This document shows, in pieces, positions 1 to 8,146 of a stretch of 64,000 bases of DNA. Under the pieces are notes generated by a model. That model saw nothing but the letters and a program-made list of their open reading frames with translations, was not told where the DNA came from and searched no databases. The stretch is from Geoanaerobacter sp964528055 (GTDB lineage: Bacteria > Desulfobacterota > Desulfuromonadia > Geobacterales > DSM-12255): contig CAZGQM010000001.1 of NCBI GenBank assembly GCA_964528055.1, positions 62,001 through 126,000 of the forward strand, written 5' to 3'. The first letter of the stretch is position 1. Each line of letters begins with the position of its first letter. Both the position numbers and the translations under genes were made by a program.

Positions 1-1470
1 ATGTACCTGCGAGAGATGGGTTCCGTTTCGCTCCTTACCCGTGAGGGTGAGGTAGAGATTGCAAAGCGGATCGAAGATGGCGAGCGTGATGTGGCGAGCG
101 TTATCCTCAATACTCCGATTACAGTTAAGGAGATCCTTTCTCTGGGAGACCGGCTCAGAAAGATGCAGATCTTGCCGGCTGAGATCAGCAAAGAGGTCGA
201 TGAAGAGGAGCAGGAGGATGAGGAAGAGCAGGAAGATGTCCATCAGATAAGACTTCTCTCGATAATTGATGAGATAAAGGAGCTCGATATTAAGATGGAG
301 GCGCTTGCTCTGCAGCTTGAAGGGAGTCTCCCCACGGCCACCCGCAATAAGATTGTTGCTGAGCAGCAGGAGTTCAAGCAGAAGCTGGCCGAGATGGTCA
401 GGTCACTCCGGATGAGAGACCGGCATATCGAAAAGATTGCCCATCGCCTGAAAGAGCTGGCATCCAAGGTGGAGACCATTACCCGCGAGGTTGCCGAAAT
501 TGAGCAGGAAGGCGGCGGGATTTCATCAGTGGAATTGAATAAGCTGTTCGAGAAGATGTCCAAGGATGCTGATGCTGAGAAGAAGGGGCTTAAGAGGCTT
601 GGAATGACCCTTGAAGACGCCCAGAAGCTGGAAAAGCGGCTGAAGGGGGTCGACCGGAAGCTCAAAAAGGTTGAGCAGGAGTCAGGATTCCATGCCAATG
701 AACTGGCCAGCGCGATCAAGGCAATCGACGAAGGGGAGCATAAGGCCAAGCTTGCGAAGTCGGAGCTGGTTGAGGCCAACCTGAGACTCGTGGTATCCAT
801 TGCAAAGAAGTACACCAACCGAGGGCTCCAGTTCCTCGACCTGATCCAGGAGGGGAACATCGGCCTGATGAAGGCAGTGGACAAGTTCGAGTACCAGCGT
901 GGCTACAAATTCTCAACCTATGCAACCTGGTGGATAAGGCAGGCGATTACCCGCGCCATTGCCGACCAGGCCAGAACCATCCGGATACCGGTCCACATGA
1001 TCGAGACAATCAACAAGCTTATTCGGACCAGCCGCCAGCTGGTTCAGGAGATTGGCCGGGAGCCTTCACCGGAGGAGATTGCCGAGCGGATGCAGCTTCC
1101 TCTGGACAAGGTTCGGAAGGTTCTGAAGATAGCCAAGGAGCCGATCTCCCTAGAAACCCCCATCGGTGAAGAAGAGGATTCACACCTGGGCGATTTCATC
1201 GAGGACAAGGGGGTCGTTTCTCCCCTGGAAGCGGTTATCAAGGCCAATCTGTCCGAGCAGACCGCACGAGTTCTTTCAACTCTGACGCCGAGAGAGGAGA
1301 AGGTTCTTCGGATGCGTTTCGGCATTGGCGAGAAGAGCGACCACACCCTTGAGGAGGTTGGTCAGGATTTCGAGGTTACCAGGGAGCGAATCCGCCAGAT
1401 AGAGGCCAAGGCGCTGCGCAAACTTCGCCATCCCAGCAGGGCGAAGAAGCTTAAGAGCTTTGTGGAGTAG
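1..1470 (+). CDS. rpoD: RNA polymerase primary sigma factor RpoD (sigma70), 5' partial
   Basis: Housekeeping sigma factor that directs RNA polymerase to -10/-35 promoters. The frame is open from base 1 and starts inside region 1.2 (MYLREMGSVSLLTREGE), so region 1.1 and the true start lie outside the window. Visible parts: a long charged, coiled nonconserved region (about residues 60-245), region 2 with the core-binding and melting segment (YKFSTYATWWIRQAI, near residue 305), region 3, and region 4 ending in the -35-binding helix-turn-helix (EEVGQDFEVTRERIRQIEAKALRKLRHP). A bidirectional terminator follows. The -10/-35 promoters seen elsewhere in the window are of the type it would read. Confidence 0.97.
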   Translation: MYLREMGSVSLLTREGEVEIAKRIEDGERDVASVILNTPITVKEILSLGDRLRKMQILPAEISKEVDEEEQEDEEEQEDVHQIRLLSIIDEIKELDIKMEALALQLEGSLPTATRNKIVAEQQEFKQKLAEMVRSLRMRDRHIEKIAHRLKELASKVETITREVAEIEQEGGGISSVELNKLFEKMSKDADAEKKGLKRLGMTLEDAQKLEKRLKGVDRKLKKVEQESGFHANELASAIKAIDEGEHKAKLAKSELVEANLRLVVSIAKKYTNRGLQFLDLIQEGNIGLMKAVDKFEYQRGYKFSTYATWWIRQAITRAIADQARTIRIPVHMIETINKLIRTSRQLVQEIGREPSPEEIAERMQLPLDKVRKVLKIAKEPISLETPIGEEEDSHLGDFIEDKGVVSPLEAVIKANLSEQTARVLSTLTPREEKVLRMRFGIGEKSDHTLEEVGQDFEVTRERIRQIEAKALRKLRHPSRAKKLKSFVE

Positions 1471-1485
1471 TTTATCGGCTTCGCC

Positions 1486-1587
1486 AAAAGTCCATCTGCT
1501 GCGTTACGCTCAATCTTCGTCACTGCGACGTAGCCTCAGGCTACGACTCGTTCCTCAGATTTCGCAAGCCTTGCATATGGAACTTTT
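1486..1587. repeat. Long imperfect palindromic intergenic repeat
   Basis: Outer arms AAAAGTCCATCTGC (from 1486) and GCATATGGAACTTTT (to 1587) are imperfect inverted copies. The centre is CGTAG-CCTCAGG-CTACG (1529-1545). The roughly 100 bp between rpoD and the terminator contain no ORF. It resembles intergenic palindromic repeats I recall from Geobacter-type genomes, but copy number cannot be judged from this window, where I see only one copy. Confidence 0.6.
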
Positions 1588-1627
1588 TGCTGTGACGTTG
1601 CAAAATTGATTTCATTCGATACATAAA

Positions 1628-1662
1628 ATAAAGGCCGCACCGGGTAATCGGGCGGCCTTTAT
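1628..1662. terminator. Bidirectional intrinsic terminator between rpoD and pilT
   Basis: The perfect inverted repeat ATAAAGGCCGC / GCGGCCTTTAT has a 13-nt loop. The A/T-rich ends give a U-tract on either strand, so it can serve both convergent genes. Confidence 0.85.
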
Positions 1663-1682
1663 TGGTATCTCCGGGAAGAAGG

Positions 1683-2753
1683 CTAATTGTCGAATACGAG
1701 TTTGCGTTCGAAATCCATGGAGTGAGTCAGGCGCTTTGCGTCCTCTATGTTGATGAGATCCTGCTTGTAAAGCTGGAGCAGATGTAGATCCAGTGTCTGC
1801 ATCTGGTAGAGGGAGTGGCCGTTTTCGATGTGTTTCTCGATCTCATCGAGACGGCCTTCGCGTATGCAGGCCTGGATCGTGGTCGTGGATCGCATTATCT
1901 CGACAACCGGAAGGATATTCTCTCCGGTCTTGTCCTTGATGAGCCTTAGAGAGATGGTTGCAACCAGTATGTCTGCCAGCCTCTGACGGATGATCTCCTG
2001 TGATTCCGGCGGAAAGTGGCCAATCATCCGGTTTATTGTTGAGACAGCGCTCTGAGTATGCAGGGTCGAAAGTACAAGGTGTCCTGTTTCTGCTGTTTTT
2101 ATGCACGCCTCAATGGTCTCCTTGTCTCGCATCTCTCCGACCATTATGACATCCGGGTCCATCCGCAGAACACCTTTCAGTGCCGCATTGAAACTTTCGG
2201 TGTCGATACCAACTTCCCTCTGGATGATACAGCTTTTTTGGGACGTAAAAAGAAACTCGATGGGATCTTCAATGGTTACGATGTTGTAGCTGCAGGTCTC
2301 GTTGATGTATTTGATCATGGATGCCAAGGTAGTCGATTTCCCGTTACCGGTCGGACCGGTGACGAGAATGAGGCCGTTAGGCGCCTTCACGATTTCACCA
2401 AGGACCGGTGGCAGGTTCAGCTCCTCGAAGTTCCCTATATGGGGTGGGATGACACGCATGACCACACCAAGATTGTTCCTCTGCCGGAAGATGCTAACCC
2501 GGAAACGTCCGCCTGATGCAAGTGCGTATGAGGCATCGAGCTCCTTGAAGTTGCTGTCAAGTTTGCGCCCATTTTGCTCAAGAATCTTTGTGGCGATGAA
2601 TGCAGTGTCGGCGCTTGTCAGGTTCGGAAGTTTGGAGCGGATCAGCTGGCCCCGTCCACGGAATAAAGGTGGATTATCCACTTCGAAATGGATGTCAGAG
2701 ACTTTTTTCTGGAAGGCTATGTCCAGGATCTGATTCAATGTATTTGCGTCCAT
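1683..2753 (-). CDS. pilT: PilT-family type IV pilus retraction ATPase
   Basis: Hexameric secretion ATPase that drives pilus disassembly and twitching at the inner-membrane base of the pilus. An N-terminal PAS-like domain is followed by a RecA-like core with Walker A GPTGNGKST, an Asp box (TIEDPIEF), Walker B (DVIMVGEMRD) and a His box (GHLVLSTLHT). About 356 residues, normal for PilT/PilU. I start at ATG 2753, which has GGGG six bases upstream; an in-frame GTG lies at 2759. The usual PilT AIRNLIREGK segment reads TIQACIREGR and is followed by a longer tail, so a PilT paralogue or PilU is possible. It follows the PATAN-GAF gene by about 35 bases, probably co-transcribed. Confidence 0.9.
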   Translation of the reverse strand: MDANTLNQILDIAFQKKVSDIHFEVDNPPLFRGRGQLIRSKLPNLTSADTAFIATKILEQNGRKLDSNFKELDASYALASGGRFRVSIFRQRNNLGVVMRVIPPHIGNFEELNLPPVLGEIVKAPNGLILVTGPTGNGKSTTLASMIKYINETCSYNIVTIEDPIEFLFTSQKSCIIQREVGIDTESFNAALKGVLRMDPDVIMVGEMRDKETIEACIKTAETGHLVLSTLHTQSAVSTINRMIGHFPPESQEIIRQRLADILVATISLRLIKDKTGENILPVVEIMRSTTTIQACIREGRLDEIEKHIENGHSLYQMQTLDLHLLQLYKQDLINIEDAKRLTHSMDFERKLVFDN

Positions 2754-2788
2754 GTGCACCCCATATGCATCTGATTAGTTGATATAGT

Positions 2789-4093
2789 TTATGCGGATTG
2801 AGCGGCCTTTTCTAATTTCTTTCGGTAGATGGCGTTTTCAAGCAGCAGAGCAGCATGACGGCAAAGGATCTCCAGGAGATCAATCTGAGCCGCAGCAGCG
2901 GCATTGGAGCCGAAATCACAGTAAATAACGGCGATGACCCTATTCATGCGGCTGATTGGCACCAGAGCAATAAGAGAACTGTTCGGCGCACCGATCTCTC
3001 TATGAAGATGGCTGATCGAAGTATCGTCACTTGTTTCGCCAAAATAGACCTGCCTCTCATCTATGATTTTCTGAAACAGTGATGGCTTCACCAGGGGGGT
3101 TCTGAAGCGCATAGTTGAGGTTTCTCCAGCGTTCATTCCGATACCCCTTTCGGCTATCAACTCCGAGTCGCCGACCACAAATGTTATGGCGCGTTCAAAT
3201 TCTCCGGCAGCGAACCGGAGCAGCGCAAATGAGATGTCCCGGGCCTCAACGAGGGTTCCGAGCTCTTTCATGCACTTCTTGAAGCTCCCAAAGGCAGGAG
3301 GTTCGGCAACTGATAAGGTGTTCTTGAGGTACGATAAGAGTTTTTGCTGTTCATTGAGCAGGGTATCCGTCAATTCACTCCGTAGTTTCCTCCGGCTGCT
3401 CTCGACTGAGTCCGGATCTTTTGCGGCGAGAAAAACGTCCGGGATGGTTCTTTCCATTTGCTCGAGCTCGTCCAAACCGAGAAGATCGGGGGTGATGGAC
3501 GAGGTGGGCGGGTCTTCGAACGCAAACTCTTCCGCTGTCTCGCCAGCTGTGAAGACGCCGCCCGTCAGTTCCCCATCGCGCATCTTTTCATCATAAATTC
3601 TCAGGGCGTCCATAAGGACGCTCTGGGTGTTCAGGTAGATATTCTCCTTGAGTTTTTCAGGGAAATAACGGTATTCATCAGAAATTACGATTTTGTCGAT
3701 ATCTAGTTCGAATGTGCCGGTACTCCAGGTAAGTATCTCGACTATGGTCATCTCGATGAGGGTTTCAAGCCCTTTGTACGCAACCTCTTTCTCTATCTCT
3801 CCACTCTCGATCAAGGATGCAATCAGGGGCAAACGGTTGGTACCGGCTCTTTTCTGCTCAGCAAGAGTCGTTTCCAGGACGTCAGAAGTGATTGCGTTCA
3901 TATCTACAAGGATTTTGCCTATTCGAACGCTGTTGTTAGCGTGATTGGCTCCTGCGATGTAGCCGTCCATGAATACCAACTGACTCTGATGCTTGCCGCT
4001 TTTGACACAGAGCGTCCCTGACTTTCTGGTTGAATTCAGAAGTTGTATGACATCGACAATTGGCAGGTGCTCTAAATCACCTACAAAGGACAT
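2789..4093 (-). CDS. PATAN (DUF4388) and GAF domain signalling protein
   Basis: About 434 residues. The N-terminus (FVGDLEHLPIVDVIQLLNSTRKSGTLCVKSG) is a PATAN/DUF4388 domain, found in delta-proteobacterial signalling proteins, followed by a helical DUF4388 continuation to about residue 150. The C-terminal 150 or so residues look like a GAF ligand-binding domain (ALVPISRMNRVIAVIYCDFG). No catalytic domain is visible. The start at 4093 is set by AGGAGAGG 7-8 bases upstream; the frame stays open 47 codons further but without family similarity. Its position just before pilT suggests, by inference only, a role in pilus or motility control. Confidence 0.8.
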   Translation of the reverse strand: MSFVGDLEHLPIVDVIQLLNSTRKSGTLCVKSGKHQSQLVFMDGYIAGANHANNSVRIGKILVDMNAITSDVLETTLAEQKRAGTNRLPLIASLIESGEIEKEVAYKGLETLIEMTIVEILTWSTGTFELDIDKIVISDEYRYFPEKLKENIYLNTQSVLMDALRIYDEKMRDGELTGGVFTAGETAEEFAFEDPPTSSITPDLLGLDELEQMERTIPDVFLAAKDPDSVESSRRKLRSELTDTLLNEQQKLLSYLKNTLSVAEPPAFGSFKKCMKELGTLVEARDISFALLRFAAGEFERAITFVVGDSELIAERGIGMNAGETSTMRFRTPLVKPSLFQKIIDERQVYFGETSDDTSISHLHREIGAPNSSLIALVPISRMNRVIAVIYCDFGSNAAAAAQIDLLEILCRHAALLLENAIYRKKLEKAAQSA

Positions 4094-4284
4094 CTCGTTA
4101 CCTCTCCTGTTACACGTAAATGGCATGGCTTGCCAGCAGGGCAATACAGCCCGGATGACTTCCCATATGCTATAGATTAACAGCTGTGGAGTCGCTTTCA
4201 ACTCGATTTCTTTAGCAGAGAAGGAATCGGGCATTCCGGCGACCGGCTACCGTTGGCAGGAGAGAAGATGGACTGTTGACCCTA

Positions 4285-4313
4285 TTGACAGTGTTGGGCC
4301 GGCGGGGTATTTT
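4285..4313 (+). promoter_or_regulatory. Sigma70 promoter for the SpeE-like gene
   Basis: TTGACA (4285-4290), a 17-base spacer and TATTTT (4308-4313), placed 27 bases before the start codon at 4340 in a divergent intergenic region. Confidence 0.65.
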
Positions 4314-4339
4314 GCTGAAATACGGATAGTGGGGTGCTA

Positions 4340-5011
4340 ATGGTTCCATGGGAGTTGTTGGATTGTGCGCAGGTGCCCGGAAATGGCGGGGAGCTTTGTC
4401 TGTACCGGAGGGGGATGGAGTTCTCTATCAGAGGAGACGGTTTCGAACTCATGAACAGTCGTCTTCATGGGTCTGAGGATGCACTTGCCGAGCTGGCATG
4501 CGAACGTATCGCAGATCGACATTCTCCCCGGCTCCTTATCGGGGGGTTGGGGATGGGGTACACACTTGCTGCTGCTCTTCGTAGAGTAGGAACCTCCGCT
4601 CAGGTTGAGGTGGCCGAACTTGTGCCTGCCGTGGTTGCCTGGAACCGGGGGGTGCTTGCTCCTTTAGCCGGCAATCCGCTTCAAGATGCACGGGTTACGG
4701 TGCGGGAGATTGACGTCGCCCAGATCTTGAGATCTGAGAAGCTCTCCTATGACGCAATTCTGTTGGATGTGGATAACGGCCCTGAAGGTCTGACCCGGAA
4801 GGGGAACGACTGGCTCTACTCCACGGCCGGACTGGATGCTGCCTATGCATCATTGCGGCCAGCAGGGATCTTGGCTGTATGGTCTGCCGCTCAGGATCCG
4901 TCCTTTTTCAGGCGCCTCAGCAAGGCAGGCTTCACGGTGAATGAGGTAACCGTCCGTGCACGAGGGAATGCCGGCGGGGGGAAACACACCATCTGGCTCG
5001 CAATTCGCTGA
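4340..5011 (+). CDS. Spermidine synthase-like SAM-dependent methyltransferase fold protein
   Basis: About 223 residues with a Rossmann SAM-binding core: motif I LLIGGLGMGYTLAAAL, an acidic turn after strand 2 (EVAELVPAVVAWNR) and motif DAILLDVDNGPEGL. This matches short SpeE-like proteins of the spermine/spermidine synthase superfamily. The N-terminal beta domain of true spermidine synthases is reduced, so aminopropyltransferase activity is not assured. ATG 4340 is preferred over GTG 4334 because GTGGGG sits at a normal distance. Substrate unknown. Confidence 0.75.
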   Translation: MVPWELLDCAQVPGNGGELCLYRRGMEFSIRGDGFELMNSRLHGSEDALAELACERIADRHSPRLLIGGLGMGYTLAAALRRVGTSAQVEVAELVPAVVAWNRGVLAPLAGNPLQDARVTVREIDVAQILRSEKLSYDAILLDVDNGPEGLTRKGNDWLYSTAGLDAAYASLRPAGILAVWSAAQDPSFFRRLSKAGFTVNEVTVRARGNAGGGKHTIWLAIR

Positions 5012-5145
5012 TTCCCCTGATGCGGATTGATAATTTTGTATTTTCCGTTACCGGAGTATGCAGTGGCCTGCAAATCGTATATACTTGAAGCGTATTGCTT
5101 TGATTTTCGGGCAATCTAAACTAATCATGCAGTCAGGAGGAGTAC

Positions 5146-5307
5146 ATGCAACGCTATCAATGCTCAATATGCCAGTACATCTACGATCCCGCTACAGGCG
5201 ACCCTGGAAATGGAATTGCTCCAGGAACACCTTTTTCCGCACTGCCGGACGATTGGGTCTGTCCTCTCTGCGGTGTTGGGAAGGATCTGTTCGAACCGGT
5301 AGACTGA
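5146..5307 (+). CDS. Rubredoxin
   Basis: A 53-residue electron carrier with one Fe(SCys)4 centre. The two knuckles are CSICQY (Cys6, Cys9) and CPLCGVGKDLFEP (Cys39, Cys42), with the typical YDPATGDP and DDWVCP segments between them. Full length for the family. A strong CAGGAGGAG ribosome site precedes the ATG by 4 bases. It probably donates electrons to oxygen- or peroxide-detoxifying enzymes in an anaerobe, but no such partner is adjacent. Confidence 0.95.
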   Translation: MQRYQCSICQYIYDPATGDPGNGIAPGTPFSALPDDWVCPLCGVGKDLFEPVD

Positions 5308-5320
5308 TCGAGATCACCCA

Positions 5321-5647
5321 ATGCCAAGCTCATTTCGTCCACGAAGACCTCAGTCAGTACCGGCCAAAAGCCAGGAAGAGCTGGATGAACTGGTTCGCCG
5401 TCTGAAGACCGATCAGACGAGGCCGGAGAACTATCGGGAGCGTTCGCTGAAGCTCCATGGCTGGATCTGTGCCAAATGTGGCCGGGAGTTCGATCTGTCT
5501 AACCTCCACCTCCTTACTGTCCACCACCGCGACGGTAACCACAACTACAACCCCACGGACGGGAGCAACTGGGAAAACCTCTGCACCTGGTGCCACGACG
5601 ACGAGCATAGCCGTTTGCAGCTTGCTGATCATCTGCAGGGGAAGTGA
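5321..5647 (+). CDS. yajD: YajD-family HNH nuclease
   Basis: 108 residues. The HNH core has a zinc site from CAKC (about residue 50) and CTWC (about residue 88), and the catalytic segment LLTVHHRDGNHNYNP. The NWENLCTWCHDDEHSR ending is typical of YajD. Starts 13 bases after the rubredoxin stop. The family is conserved in many proteobacteria without a settled role; a stand-alone chromosomal HNH protein rather than a mobile-element endonuclease. Confidence 0.88.
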   Translation: MPSSFRPRRPQSVPAKSQEELDELVRRLKTDQTRPENYRERSLKLHGWICAKCGREFDLSNLHLLTVHHRDGNHNYNPTDGSNWENLCTWCHDDEHSRLQLADHLQGK

Positions 5648-5678
5648 TGATTCTTCGGCTGCCGCCGCATGATGCTTC

Positions 5679-6530
5679 ATGAGCCTACTTCGGCATGCGT
5701 ACGACATCCTCGGGCTCACCCCTGACGCCACTCCACAGGAGGTGCGTCAGGCTTACCGGCAACTGGTAAGGGTCTGGCACCCGGATCGCTTTGAAGGTGA
5801 TACTCGCCTTCAGGAGCGAGCGCAGGAGAAGCTGAAGGAGATCATCGAGGCCCACGCAATTGTGCTGGAAGATCTGGCAAGTCGTGCGCAACGTACTGAG
5901 ACTTCTGCCGGTGCAACTTTGCCTGTCAACGCTCAAACCTCTTCAGAGCCGGTTCCTGCTCCAAAGCCGTCGAGAGAGATCAACCCCCAGAAGATTCCTG
6001 CTGCATGGCCAACATTGCCATCTGCTCCCTTGCTACCATTTTTCTCTGCCTGGCAAAACCTGATTTTCCTGATATTTGTAGTTGCTGCCCTCAATCAGGC
6101 TGCGGTAAGGTATGGCACCATGTATGCCGGCGCAGGGTATGCGCTTAAGATGCTTGCCCTGCCGCTTTTCTTTGCCATGCTTTGCAATCTTACACGTTTT
6201 GCTGCTTTACGACCGCTTTGGGGAACCTATGTTGCGGTAGTCTCTCTCTTCGGGATGCTTCTTATGGTGGATGCGATCACTTTCAGCAATACGTTGCATG
6301 ACGCCATGCCATATCGTACTGCTTCTCCCATGGAGAATGGGGCTGGTGTCGGGGATTACGCCGGCGGCTTCCCTGCCGCTTCTCCCCCCGAGCCGTTGAC
6401 GGGTAGTGAGGGGCGGGCATCTGGTGGCCCCAATGCGCCGATTCCTCCCCAGGTCCGGGCACCCGATGCGCCGCTGGCTCCTGCAGCACCTATTGTACCT
6501 GCAGCGCCGGTAGCGCCACCTGCACACTAG
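5679..6530 (+). CDS. J-domain membrane protein
   Basis: 283 residues. The N-terminal J domain (about residues 5-65) carries the HPD motif (His34-Asp36, VWHPDRF) that stimulates DnaK ATPase. A Pro/Ala linker follows, then two or three hydrophobic segments (about 125-205) and a low-complexity Pro/Ala/Gly tail ending in repeats of APxAP. No zinc-finger or C-terminal client-binding domains, so this is a class C (type III) J-protein that would recruit DnaK to the membrane. Client unknown. Confidence 0.8.
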   Translation: MSLLRHAYDILGLTPDATPQEVRQAYRQLVRVWHPDRFEGDTRLQERAQEKLKEIIEAHAIVLEDLASRAQRTETSAGATLPVNAQTSSEPVPAPKPSREINPQKIPAAWPTLPSAPLLPFFSAWQNLIFLIFVVAALNQAAVRYGTMYAGAGYALKMLALPLFFAMLCNLTRFAALRPLWGTYVAVVSLFGMLLMVDAITFSNTLHDAMPYRTASPMENGAGVGDYAGGFPAASPPEPLTGSEGRASGGPNAPIPPQVRAPDAPLAPAAPIVPAAPVAPPAH

Positions 6531-6548
6531 AGAATTTAGAGGGGTGAT

Positions 6549-7031
6549 ATGGCAAAAGAAAAGCCTCCGGTGACTCCTGCTGTTCGCGTGCTGCGGCATG
6601 TGGGAATTCCGTTTACCGACCACTTATATGCGTACGAAGAAAAGGGTGGCACTGCTGTTTCCGCCCGCGAACTTGGGGTTGACGAGCACTGTGTGATAAA
6701 GACGCTGGTCATGGAGGATGATCGGAAGAATCCTCTTATCGTCTTGATGCACGGTGATCGGCAGGTATCCACTAAAGAGCTGGCACGTGTTATCGGTGTC
6801 AAGGTTGTGGCTCCATGTTCCCCGGACACCGCTGCAAAGCATACCGGATATCTGGTGGGAGGTACTTCGCCGTTTGGAACGCGTCGTCCAATGACGGTCT
6901 ACATGGAGGAGTCGATTGCCGAACTGCCGAGGATCTATCTCAACGGTGGAAGACGGGGTTATCTGGTGGGACTTGAACCTGCTGATGTTTGCAGGCTCCT
7001 GAAACCGATAAAGGTAAAGGTTGCCATATGA
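6549..7031 (+). CDS. ybaK: Cys-tRNA(Pro) deacylase, YbaK/EbsC family
   Basis: 160 residues covering the single YbaK/aminoacyl-tRNA deacylase domain, which hydrolyses Cys mischarged on tRNA(Pro). Diagnostic segments are VIKTLVMEDDRKNPLIVLMHGDRQVSTKELARVIG (with the conserved Lys) and GYLVGGTSPFGTRRPMTVYMEES. The start has a GAGGGGTGAT ribosome site. Its stop overlaps an in-frame ATG of the next gene, so the two are probably translationally linked. Confidence 0.92.
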   Translation: MAKEKPPVTPAVRVLRHVGIPFTDHLYAYEEKGGTAVSARELGVDEHCVIKTLVMEDDRKNPLIVLMHGDRQVSTKELARVIGVKVVAPCSPDTAAKHTGYLVGGTSPFGTRRPMTVYMEESIAELPRIYLNGGRRGYLVGLEPADVCRLLKPIKVKVAI

Positions 7032-7042
7032 CAGGAGGTGAT

Positions 7043-7870
7043 ATGAAAGATCTCTTTCTGAGGGCCGCGGAACTGATCCGGAATACAGAGGTTCTCGTTA
7101 TAACTGCCGGTGCCGGAATGGGAGTAGACTCAGGACTTCCGGACTTTCGCGGTGACCGGGGTTTCTGGAACGCCTATCCTATGTACGAGCGGCTGGGACT
7201 CAGTTTTGTGGATGCCGCCAATCCTACCCATTTTCAGCGTGATCCGGCTTTTGGGTGGGGGTTCTACGGACATAGGACCAACCTCTACCGAGAGACAGCG
7301 CCACATGCGGGGTTTGGCATACTCCGCGATTGGATCGACCGCTTCGGTCTTGAACACTTTGTCGTAACCTCCAACGTGGACGGCCAATTCCAGAAGGCCG
7401 GCTTTGCCGAGGATTCCATACTTGAGGTTCACGGGTCGATCCATCACCTCCAGTGCCTTCAACCTTGCTCCGATGCTATCTGGGGCAATACGGAAACCAT
7501 CCCTGTGGATCTAGACACCATGCGTTCGCACCATGTACCGCGGTGCATACACTGCCAGGGGGTGGCCCGCCCCAACATCCTTATGTTCGGCGATTTCTCC
7601 TGGCTTGCTGACAGAACCCGCCGCCAGGAGCGGAATTTCGATGAGTTCCTGACTGATAACCGCAATAAGCGGATAGTGGTGGTCGAGATGGGGGCAGGTA
7701 CGGCTATACCGACCATTCGATATCTGAGCGAAAGGATTGGTCGTTCTGCCCATTGCACGGTTGTCCGGATTAATCCGCGCGAGGCGCAGATCGGGCCACC
7801 GCATCTGTCGTTATCCTTTGGCGCGCTTGCTGGACTTCAGGGGATTTCGTCAGCCCTCGATTCAGCCTGA
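7043..7870 (+). CDS. SIR2-family NAD-dependent protein deacylase
   Basis: About 275 residues with the sirtuin core: NAD-binding GAGMGVDSGLPDFRG (from residue 23), TSNVDGQFQKAGF, the catalytic His in EVHGSIHHLQC, and a zinc site from Cys pairs including CIHC. TSNVDGQ replaces the common TQNIDxL, which marks a divergent subgroup, so the deacylation substrate is uncertain. Start at 7043, directly behind AGGAGGTGAT; ATG 7028 overlapping the ybaK stop is the alternative. Confidence 0.85.
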   Translation: MKDLFLRAAELIRNTEVLVITAGAGMGVDSGLPDFRGDRGFWNAYPMYERLGLSFVDAANPTHFQRDPAFGWGFYGHRTNLYRETAPHAGFGILRDWIDRFGLEHFVVTSNVDGQFQKAGFAEDSILEVHGSIHHLQCLQPCSDAIWGNTETIPVDLDTMRSHHVPRCIHCQGVARPNILMFGDFSWLADRTRRQERNFDEFLTDNRNKRIVVVEMGAGTAIPTIRYLSERIGRSAHCTVVRINPREAQIGPPHLSLSFGALAGLQGISSALDSA

Positions 7871-7897
7871 AATGCCTGAAAAAAGTATGAAAAATGC

Positions 7898-7926
7898 TTG
7901 ACACCCATGTCGGCTTCCCATACTAT
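7898..7926 (+). promoter_or_regulatory. Sigma70 promoter of the tRNA gene
   Basis: Consensus TTGACA (7898-7903), a 17-base spacer and TACTAT (7921-7926). The first tRNA base is at 7942. Confidence 0.85.
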
Positions 7927-7941
7927 GACATTTCGCTTTGC

Positions 7942-8017
7942 GGGCCTATAGCTCAGTTGGTAGAGCTACCGGCTCATAACCGGTCGGTCCCAGGTTCGAG
8001 TCCTGGTGGGCCCACCA
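7942..8017 (+). tRNA. tRNA with CAT anticodon (elongator Met, or Ile2 after lysidine modification)
   Basis: A full 76-base cloverleaf: acceptor GGGCCTA pairing with TGGGCCC, D arm GCTC-AGTTGGTA-GAGC, anticodon stem ACCGG/CCGGT with loop CTCATAA (anticodon 7975-7977), T arm CCAGG-TTCGAGT-CCTGG, and encoded CCA. G1-C72 pairing and lack of three G-C pairs in the anticodon stem rule out initiator tRNA. Met versus Ile2 cannot be settled by eye. Confidence 0.92.
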
Positions 8018-8099
8018 CCTACAAATTTCGTGAAGTTTAGAAGTATAGGGGATGCCCATAAAGCGCAAGAGTTGTCAGCATCCTGCCAAGCAGGGGATG

Positions 8100-8134
8100 A
8101 AAAAGAGTGCACACCGTCCGGTTGCACTCTTTTT
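8100..8134 (+). terminator. Intrinsic terminator after the tRNA
   Basis: AAAAAGAGTGCA and TGCACTCTTTTT form a perfect 12-bp stem with an 11-nt loop and a T-rich tail. It ends just before the next gene's start at 8147. Confidence 0.85.
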
Positions 8135-8146
8135 CTTTTACCAGGT

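Noticed and set aside
8006..8146. N-terminal extension of the Nif3-like protein
   Set aside because: It overlaps the tRNA 3' end and its terminator; the conserved region starts at 8147.
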